Under the pieces are notes generated by a model. The model had not been told where the DNA came from. It did no database searches and saw nothing but the letters and a program-made list of their open reading frames with translations. From contig CAWBOY010000004.1 of the NCBI GenBank assembly GCA_963790585.1, forward strand, positions 930,001-994,000: a stretch of 64,000 bases of DNA. The letters run 5' to 3'. Below, piece after piece: positions 58,301 through 64,000 of the stretch. Each line of letters begins with the position of its first letter. The first letter of the stretch is position 1. Made by a program: the position numbers and the translations under genes. Origin of the DNA: CAWBOY01 sp963790585 (GTDB lineage: Bacteria > Planctomycetota > Planctomycetia > Gemmatales > Gemmataceae).

Positions 58301-61300
58301 ATCCCTTCGCCATCGTTGCGGGATCCGCTGTCCAACTCGTTGTGACCAGCCAGCCTTTGACCGATGTCACTGCGGGCACCGGCTTTGGGATTACCGTCGC
58401 CGCCGAGGACTTGTTTGGCAACAGGGACACAGCCTATGCCGGGAATGTGTCGGCTTCTATCCTCGTCAATCCGGGTGGCAGCACGCTCGGCGGTGCCACG
58501 ACAGTGAGCGCGCTCAACGGTATCGCGTCATTCACCAATTTGAGCTTGGATATCGCTGCTACCGGCTACGCACTGCAAATGTCCAGCATCGGATTAAGTC
58601 GAAGCAGTACCCAGTCTTTCACGGTCATTGCCGGCCAAGCCAGTCATTTGATCGTGCAAGCGCAGCCGCCCATGGTGGTTACCGCGGGCAACGCTTTTGG
58701 CCTCGATATCGCGGCGGAGGATAGTTTCGGCAACCTGGCGACTGCCTACACGGGGAGCGTCGCGCTAACCCTCGCGACTAATCCCGGTAATACCACGTTG
58801 GGTGGCTCCGTCGCGATGGTCGTCGTCAATGGTATCGCTGCCTTTTCGAGTCTGACACTTGACATCGCTGCCAGTGGCTACGCCATTCAGGCGAGCAGCG
58901 GCAGTCTAACGACGGCCGCCACCAATGCTTTTGATGTCGGCGCGGGCAGTGCCAGTCAATTGGTTATTGCCACCCAGCCAACCGGGACGCTTGCGGCGGG
59001 CCTGGGCTTCGGCCTCGTTGTTGCTGCGGAGGACAATTTCGGCAACCTGGCCAACTTCAATGGCAGCGTCGCCGTTGCGCTAAAGAGTAATCCCGGTGGC
59101 GGCACGCTCGGCGGCGTTCTGTCGGTGGTCGCTAATGATGGCATCGCAACTTTCACTGGGCTCGCCTTGAATATCGCCGACGATGGCTACACGCTCCAAG
59201 CGACGAGTGGTCTGTTGTCCTCCACCACGACCAATGCGATCACCATCGTTGCTGCTGCACCAAGCCAACTCCTGGTCACGACACAACCTTCGAGTGGCCT
59301 GACCGCAGGCAGCGCACTCGGCTTAATAGTCGCCGCCTTGGACAGCTTCGGCAACGTAGCCACCGCGTTCAACGGCGTCGAAACCGTCAGCATCGGCGCC
59401 AATGTCGGCGGCGGTACTCTCAGCGGCGTGCTGAGCGCGAATGCCATTGATGGCATCGCGTCATTCTCGGGCCTTGGTATCAATCGGTCGGGGATTGGTT
59501 ACACGTTTCAAGTTGCGAGCACTGGTTTATCCGGAGCCAGTAGCGATCCTTTCACGGTCATCGCGGGCGCGGCAGCTCAATTGGTCGTGACGACGCAACC
59601 GCCCGGCGCGGTCGGGGCGGGTAACGGTTTTGGGTTAATGGTCACTGCGGAGGATAGTCTTGGAAACCGGGCCAACACGTTCTCTGGCAACGTGATCGTT
59701 GCGCTAGCGTCCAATCCAGGCGGCAGTACACTTGGCGGCACACCCACCACCAGCGCTGCCAATGGGGTTGCCATTTTCAGTAATTTGACGCTCAACCACG
59801 CGGGAAATCAGTACACGCTGCAAGCCTCCAGTGGCAACCTGACCCTAGCCGTGACGAACACCATCAATGTGAGTCCTGGCCTTGCGACCCAACTCGTTGT
59901 AACATCGAAGCCTCCGACGAGCTTGCAGGCTGGAGCCGCCTTTGGTTTGGTCGTCACGGCGGAGGATAGCTTCGGAAATGTGGCCACATCCTTCAGCAAC
60001 ACGGAGACAGTGGCGCTGGTTGCCAATCCCGGCCCAGGCGCTCTCGGCGGCACGACAACCGTGGCCGCGGTTAACGGCGTCGCAACCTTTTCGGGACTCG
60101 CGCTGAATAGAGTCGCTGCTGGCTACACATTGCAGGTGAACGGCGGCGGGCTGATTTCTGACATTACTCCTCTTCTCACCGTGTCAGCAGGCGCGGCGAC
60201 CCAATTGGCCCTGGTGATTCAGCCGCCTAGTTCCATCAACCCGGGGACCGGTTTTGGCCTCACGGTCTCCGCGCAAGATAGTTTCGGCAACCTGAATACT
60301 AACTTCGTTGGCACGGTGACCGTCACTATATCCAGTAATCCGAATAATGGCACACTCGGCGGCACGACCAGTCTCAATGCCGTGAACGGGGTCGCGGTCT
60401 TTACCAACTTGACACTAAGCCAGGCTGGCAACGGCTACGTCCTCCGAGTGGCGAGCCCTGGCATTTTGCCAACCACGACAAGCCCGATCAACGTGAAAGG
60501 TGTTACTAGCTTGACTCTTTCCAATTCGTCGGTACTCGAATTTCGGCCAAATGGCACGATCGTCGGCATCGTCACCGCGCTAGAAAACGGCGCTGGCCAT
60601 ACCTACGCTTACGCTTTGGTGACTGGCACGGGTTCGACCGGTAATGCCTTTTTCCGTCTCAATGGGAACCAGCTTACCACTGCCGATGCTTTTGATTTTT
60701 CGGTCCAGTCTTCTTATTCGCTGCGCATTCGGGCCACTGACGAGAATGGTTTCTCCCTCGATAAGGTTTTCACGATTGCAATTCTCAATGACGCTACTTT
60801 ATCTCGCTCCGGGCAAACATTAACCGTCACCGGCGCGTCCGGCAACGACTCGTTCTCGTTTTTGCCTGGTTCGACCCAATTCAGCGTGGTTTTCGATGGC
60901 GTTAGCCTGGCAGCAGACACACCCGCCATAGCGTCGGTCGTGTTCCAGGGCAATGGAGGCCAAGACTCCGCCACCCTAACAGGCGGGAGCGGCAACAACA
61001 CCTTGAGTCTGACACCGGGCGCCGGTTCTTTGTCCGGCACCGGCTATACGGTGCGCGTAATCCAGGTGGCCAATATCGCAGCGCGAGGTGGCACCGGCGA
61101 TGTCGCGTATTTCTATGACCCGGTGGGACATGGCGTTTTTGTGGCCACCCCGACTTACAGCTCCTACACGGGAACCGGGTTCTTCAATCAGGAGAATGGA
61201 TTCGGGTCCGTCAACGCATTTGACACCGGGGCGGGTGCCAATGATACCGCTTATCTTTACGACACCTCGGGCAGCAATGTATTCGTCGGCAAACCGACGT

Positions 61301-62001
61301 CGAGTTCGTTCCAAGGCACCGGCTTCTTCAATCAGGTCGTCGGCTTCGGCGCGGTCAATTCCTTCAGCGCGAGTTCCGCCAATGACGTGGGCTACCTCTA
61401 CGACGCCGCGGGAGGCAACGTCTTCGTCGGCACCTCAACCTATAGCTACATGCAAGGCACCAATTATTTCAATCAAGTCGTTGGCTTCAAGGCGGCGAAT
61501 GCCTTTGCCACGTCGACTAGCAATGACGCCGCATACTTGTTTGGTTCGTCGGGCGTCAACACTTTCGTCGCCACGTCGACATACAGCTACTTGCAAGGAG
61601 GCAGCTATTTTGACCAGGTCGTTGGCTTCAAATCCGTAACCGCAACCTCTACCAGCGCTACCGATGTCGCCTATATGTACGGTAGCTCTAGCGGGGGCAA
61701 TGTGTTTACGGCCACGACGGCCTACAGCTATATGTACGGACCATCAACGGTAAGCGAGGCCGTCGGTTTTAAGTCTGTGTCTGCCACTGCGACCCAGAAG
61801 GATACCGCAACGTTGAATGACGGTCCGGGAATAAACGTCTTCACCGGAACGGGTGCAGGCGGTTCATTCGTCGATGGCAATTTTTCCTACGACACGACGG
61901 GATTCGGTTACGTGAATATCGTTTCGCAGCAAGGCAAGAGTGACCAGGCGCTGGTCAACGCGATCACTTACACATTGACCAAGTATGGAACTTGGCATTG
62001 A
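55396..62001 (+). CDS. Giant repetitive exported protein with LEPR motif
   Basis: 2,201 residues from ATG 55396. The N-terminus bears the planctomycete sorting-like motif LEPRYVLTA (36-44) after a short basic leader. Residues 45 to about 390 form a helical domain like six-hairpin glycosidases (VAGFIQGCQLANGAISQNQG, NCENFAGLNAMANLEATAFN). Then a Big_9/cadherin-like domain (DSVSTPYNTHVTINVLANDY), two putative-Ig (He_PIG) domains (GAAPYSNFQITAGALPAGLS), an invasin-like Ig domain, nine ~100-residue repeats (about 768-1700) of the type QLVVTTQPPGAVGAGNGFGL, a cadherin-like domain, and about six ~45-residue repeats ending FFNQVVGFGAVNSF-like (1898-2195). A large surface adhesin or matrix protein, perhaps with a carbohydrate-active head. 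No dockerin or sorting tail was seen. Confidence 0.92.
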   Translation: MFRIMRTTYQTLVSRLGSPWFSLASQPWAIVRLEELEPRYVLTASIAEVAGFIQGCQLANGAISQNQGPASYVGGRETVIVQPYFSNLAVSGLLAAPQGLGAAETNIVAKNWINWVLSNYNPSDGTIQSLLYFKDDGSFYMTQPPDADDSNAATFLETVDNYYKESNDAAFFTPVLEAQLEMIASVLTSRQTANGLILPFVDPMNTYTIEQTEDNCENFAGLNAMANLEATAFNNSSMAAFYFNSAERCGAAIKTILFDPTLNSGKGLFIQFAGDSSSPDPTKYYPDVQLQVFPALDGVIPTTSDLSHNIISWIDSTQNGTDGNLLWTTRTNSEPLPYVALLAGFTQDANNATMSVASSPFPTQTLVPAYPASAPLTVADAGFVLRSLVPAPNDDSVSTPYNTHVTINVLANDYDITAPTASLTVSISSNPSSGTVSLQTSQSILYTPKTGFYGVDSFTYDLTDSAGNSTAATVTVTVAPPSITINPATLPDAVDGVTYTQMLSPSGGAAPYSNFQITAGALPAGLSLSSAGTISGTPKATGNYTFTIATTDSSTGDGPFTQSQSFALTVDAPTIVINPSSMPGGQAGTSYSQLLSASGGIAPYTNFVISTGSLPTGLSLGSDTHTVSGIPTTAGTFTFTVSATDSSTGTGPFQGSTSYTITIVPGPPSLSNSVVMLGSSTVQAGNSTFVTLTAIDAFGNQETTGGLPISFGLGNGSAQGNFSSATDNRNGTYTATFQGTISGNNTIVGLIDNQALIAGLPTVTVIPESASRLIVAMQPSSPVIAGSGFGIIVSALDSFGNLTSSFSGAETISIATNAGGGILSGTVTMNAVNGIASFSGLSINRTGIGYTLQVGSAGLAGVISTSFTVSAGTATQLLVTTQPTSSVTAGFGFSLAVTAEDSLGNVATSFTGNVAVALSTNPSGGSLGGSLTVAAINGIAAFSGLTIDQAGLVYAIQAMSGGLTSGTTNPFAIVAGSAVQLVVTSQPLTDVTAGTGFGITVAAEDLFGNRDTAYAGNVSASILVNPGGSTLGGATTVSALNGIASFTNLSLDIAATGYALQMSSIGLSRSSTQSFTVIAGQASHLIVQAQPPMVVTAGNAFGLDIAAEDSFGNLATAYTGSVALTLATNPGNTTLGGSVAMVVVNGIAAFSSLTLDIAASGYAIQASSGSLTTAATNAFDVGAGSASQLVIATQPTGTLAAGLGFGLVVAAEDNFGNLANFNGSVAVALKSNPGGGTLGGVLSVVANDGIATFTGLALNIADDGYTLQATSGLLSSTTTNAITIVAAAPSQLLVTTQPSSGLTAGSALGLIVAALDSFGNVATAFNGVETVSIGANVGGGTLSGVLSANAIDGIASFSGLGINRSGIGYTFQVASTGLSGASSDPFTVIAGAAAQLVVTTQPPGAVGAGNGFGLMVTAEDSLGNRANTFSGNVIVALASNPGGSTLGGTPTTSAANGVAIFSNLTLNHAGNQYTLQASSGNLTLAVTNTINVSPGLATQLVVTSKPPTSLQAGAAFGLVVTAEDSFGNVATSFSNTETVALVANPGPGALGGTTTVAAVNGVATFSGLALNRVAAGYTLQVNGGGLISDITPLLTVSAGAATQLALVIQPPSSINPGTGFGLTVSAQDSFGNLNTNFVGTVTVTISSNPNNGTLGGTTSLNAVNGVAVFTNLTLSQAGNGYVLRVASPGILPTTTSPINVKGVTSLTLSNSSVLEFRPNGTIVGIVTALENGAGHTYAYALVTGTGSTGNAFFRLNGNQLTTADAFDFSVQSSYSLRIRATDENGFSLDKVFTIAILNDATLSRSGQTLTVTGASGNDSFSFLPGSTQFSVVFDGVSLAADTPAIASVVFQGNGGQDSATLTGGSGNNTLSLTPGAGSLSGTGYTVRVIQVANIAARGGTGDVAYFYDPVGHGVFVATPTYSSYTGTGFFNQENGFGSVNAFDTGAGANDTAYLYDTSGSNVFVGKPTSSSFQGTGFFNQVVGFGAVNSFSASSANDVGYLYDAAGGNVFVGTSTYSYMQGTNYFNQVVGFKAANAFATSTSNDAAYLFGSSGVNTFVATSTYSYLQGGSYFDQVVGFKSVTATSTSATDVAYMYGSSSGGNVFTATTAYSYMYGPSTVSEAVGFKSVSATATQKDTATLNDGPGINVFTGTGAGGSFVDGNFSYDTTGFGYVNIVSQQGKSDQALVNAITYTLTKYGTWH

Positions 62002-62223
62002 GTTTGATTAATGGGATCATTCGCGAATAGCGCGGTACAAGCTGTTCAAGAACCGACCTGTTCAACAACATAATCCTGGGGTACGTGCCCGCGTGGATCC
62101 TCGGACTGCGATTTTTATTGACTTGTTTGGTGGGAATGAAGCTGGTGCCCATCGCGCGCCGACCAGATTAACACGAGTGCGTACAGAGAAGTTCGAAACC
62201 ACGACACACGGGCGCCTAACGAG

Positions 62224-62430
62224 ACTCGAACGTCAAAGCCACTTCTTGAGCAATATCGCTGTAACATCATGCCAGATATGAGGTTGCTGAATAAGCACGC
62301 GCGCGCGACTCTCTAGAGACGTGTTCGAAAACCGCAACAGACGGGGAGCCTTCTGATCCGCAGCGGAATCCCGCTGCCAACGGGTTTACCCAAACGGCCG
62401 AGAGATTCGTCTCTCGGCTTTTGGCGTTTC
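62224..62430 (+). ncRNA. Candidate structured RNA, copy 2
   Basis: Aligned with 3223-3430. Middle stem GCAGCGG/CCGCTGC with an AATC loop (62360-62377) is one pair longer than in copy 1 owing to changes on both sides. The terminator stem with the TTCG loop (62397-62418) and TTTT is identical. Confidence 0.5.
62397..62422 (+). terminator. Intrinsic terminator with UUCG tetraloop
   Basis: Identical to 3391-3416: GCCGAGAGA, TTCG, TCTCTCGGC, TTTT. Confidence 0.75.
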
Positions 62431-62768
62431 TGCCTATCTTCTGCGTCACCTCGCACTTTTTACCCTTCTTCCCAATCTCTCTGTTTCCAACCGTGACAGA
62501 CCGGGTCCGTTGGTAACCCGTCAGGTGCCAAGTCGGCGCCGTCTGAAATAGGCCAAAACTCTCGTGGTCTCGGGCGAGACTCAGAGATCGGGTTAGCCAT
62601 GCGCGGTCCTGGAGTCGACAGTTCTTATCGTCGATCAAATCCAACAGTACGAATCCGGACGTTCATGCCCGCGAAAACGAGCGCGAATTGCCTTGAGGTT
62701 CCTCGCAAAACGAGGCTCAGTGTCACTCGGGTTAACGGCCACGAGACGACCAAATCGAGGAGGTCCAG

Positions 62769-63257
62769 ATGAGCGAAACGATCCACCAGCAGTTGAAGCA
62801 CCTGCAACGATTGTCAGCCAAAGAGCTGCGCCAGCGCTACGGCGAGGTGTTCGGCGATGAGGCCCGGACGTGGAACCGCACCTGGTTGGTGCGACGTCTC
62901 GCCTGGCGTCTGCAATCGCTTGCCGAGGGCGGTCTTTCCGAACGCGCCAAGAAGCGGGCCGCCGAGCTGGCCAACGACGCCGACCTGCGTTTGACGCCGC
63001 CGGTAGCGCGAGTGCCCGACGTGGCGACTGTCGCGGTCGAGCGCCTCGTCGACCAAGACGATCGCCTGCCGCCACCCGGCACGATCCTGACGCGATCGTA
63101 CAAGGGCTCGACCATCCGGGTGCAGGTCCTTGAGAAAGGCTTCGCCTATGAAGGCGAGCTCTACAAGTCGCTGAGCGCCGTGGCCAAGGCGGTCACGGGC
63201 AGCCACTGCAACGGCTTTCTCTTCTTCAAGTGCAACATCAAGAAAGGCAAAGCATGA
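62769..63257 (+). CDS. DUF2924 protein, recombinase partner (copy 2)
   Basis: 162 residues. SETIHQQLKHLQRLSAKELR, then YGEVFGDEARTWNRTWLVRR and the C-terminus KAVTGSHCNGFLFFKCNIKK identical to copy 1. The middle has diverged (VARVPDVATVAVERLVDQDD). AGGAGG lies before the ATG. The stop overlaps the recombinase start in ATGA, as in copy 1. Confidence 0.9.
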   Translation: MSETIHQQLKHLQRLSAKELRQRYGEVFGDEARTWNRTWLVRRLAWRLQSLAEGGLSERAKKRAAELANDADLRLTPPVARVPDVATVAVERLVDQDDRLPPPGTILTRSYKGSTIRVQVLEKGFAYEGELYKSLSAVAKAVTGSHCNGFLFFKCNIKKGKA

Positions 63258-64000
63258 ACCGCAAGCCAACCAATGCTACCCAAGCGCGCACCTCGGTCCG
63301 CTGCGCCATCTACACCCGCAAGTCCACCGAGGCGGGCCTAGAGCAAGAGTTCAATTCGCTCGACGCCCAGCGGGAGTCCGCCGAGGCGTTCATCAAGAGT
63401 CAGACGCACGAAGGCTGGACCTGCCTTCCCAAGGCCTACGACGATGGCGGTTTCACCGGTGGCAACCTGGACCGCCCTGCCCTACAGCGACTGATCGCCG
63501 ACATCGAAGCCGGGTTAGTCGATTGCGTCGTGGTCTACAAGGTGGACCGCCTGAGTCGATCGCTCCTCGACTTCGCCCGCCTCATGGAGCGGTTCGACAA
63601 GCACAAGGTCGCCTTCGTCTCGGTCACGCAACAGTTCAACACCGCCTCTTCAATGGGGCGGCTGATCCTGAATGTGCTACTCAGTTTCGCCCAATTCGAA
63701 CGGGAGATCATCAGCGAGCGGACACGCGACAAGGTCGCGGCCACTCGTCGCAAAGGCAAATGGTCCGGCGGAGCTCCCATTTTGGGTTATGACATCGACG
63801 CACATGGCACGCGGCTCATCGTCAACGAGGATGAAGCCGTCCAGGTTCGGGCCATCTTCCAGCTCTACCTCGATTGCGGTAGCCTGCTCCCAGTTATCCG
63901 AGAATTGGAACGCCGTGATTGGACCAATAAGCGTTGGCAGACCCGTGCAGGCCACGGCAGCGGTGGCAGCCCGATCAGCAAGACCGCGTTGCATCGCCTG
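63254..64000 (+). CDS. Large serine recombinase, copy 2 (cut by the window edge)
   Basis: 249 visible codons, open to the right edge. MNRKPTNATQARTSVRCAIY with the catalytic YTRKS, then VDRLSRSLLDFARLMERFDK and the recombinase domain to SPISKTALHRL. Only a few residues differ from copy 1 (QRESAEAFIKSQTHE; LDCGSLLPV; RRDWTNKRW). The two modules are direct repeats about 49 kb apart and could recombine with each other or mark two integrations of related elements. Confidence 0.95.
   Translation, partial: MNRKPTNATQARTSVRCAIYTRKSTEAGLEQEFNSLDAQRESAEAFIKSQTHEGWTCLPKAYDDGGFTGGNLDRPALQRLIADIEAGLVDCVVVYKVDRLSRSLLDFARLMERFDKHKVAFVSVTQQFNTASSMGRLILNVLLSFAQFEREIISERTRDKVAATRRKGKWSGGAPILGYDIDAHGTRLIVNEDEAVQVRAIFQLYLDCGSLLPVIRELERRDWTNKRWQTRAGHGSGGSPISKTALHRL

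Larger units (their letters stand above)
62002..62768. other. Gene-free interval before the second recombinase module
   Basis: Contains candidate RNA copy 2 (62224-62430) and, from 62686, the repeated left boundary of the recombinase module (GAATTGCCTTGAGGTTCCTC, as at 13696). No gene. Confidence 0.55.

Overview
The window looks like a piece of a Planctomycetota chromosome, most likely Gemmataceae or a close relative. The evidence is gene content. There is a DUF1549/DUF1553 cytochrome-like protein paired with a Tat-exported DUF1501 protein, and a secreted giant protein carrying the N-terminal LEPR sorting-like motif. There is also a Ser/Thr kinase fused through one membrane span to a WD40-like region, and a DUF1580 protein. 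The DNA is GC-rich and full of insertion sequences, gene remnants and dispersed repeats, so this is accessory rather than core territory.

Layout. 1-2.9 kb (minus): a TIR-domain protein gene with two small downstream genes, then a multiply frameshifted unknown gene. 2.9-3.9 kb: gene-free DNA with a strong hairpin and the first copy of a ~207-nt structured repeat ending in a terminator. 3.9-7.2 kb: kinase-WD40 protein. 7.4-11.7 kb: IS630 remnant, rhamnogalacturonan lyase (frameshifted) and a divergent SGNH hydrolase, probably a pectin-degradation pair. 11.8-13.4 kb: intact IS66-type element with 8-bp target duplication. 13.5-18.4 kb: a DUF2924/serine recombinase/HTH triad with several partial copies of its tail, one of them split by a 1.4-kb insert. 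18.5-20 kb: IS110-type transposase. 20.6-21.8 kb: csrA and a divergent LysR regulator. 22.2-26.2 kb: DUF1501 and DUF1553 genes. 26.4-33.5 kb: eight small unrelated genes, all on the minus strand, separated by members of several repeat families; this looks like a gene-cassette (integron-like) array. 33.8-41.6 kb: phage- or plasmid-like replication genes (RecA-like ATPase, HARE-HTH, ParB-methylase, HTH, Toprim primase, RepA-like helicase, DUF1580) with 9-bp iterated repeats. 43-55 kb: a decaying defence-type region with an HsdR-N nuclease-like protein, an hsdR remnant, and a very large DUF4011-helicase-nuclease gene interrupted by an IS701-type element. 55.4-62 kb: a 2,201-aa repetitive exported protein. 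62.2-64 kb: second copy of the structured repeat and of the DUF2924/recombinase module, running off the window.

Many otherwise coherent genes carry one to three single-base frameshifts while other long genes are clean. Either these are recent pseudogenes or the assembly has uncorrected indels; the annotation names each shift so that it can be checked. No tRNA, rRNA or CRISPR array was seen.
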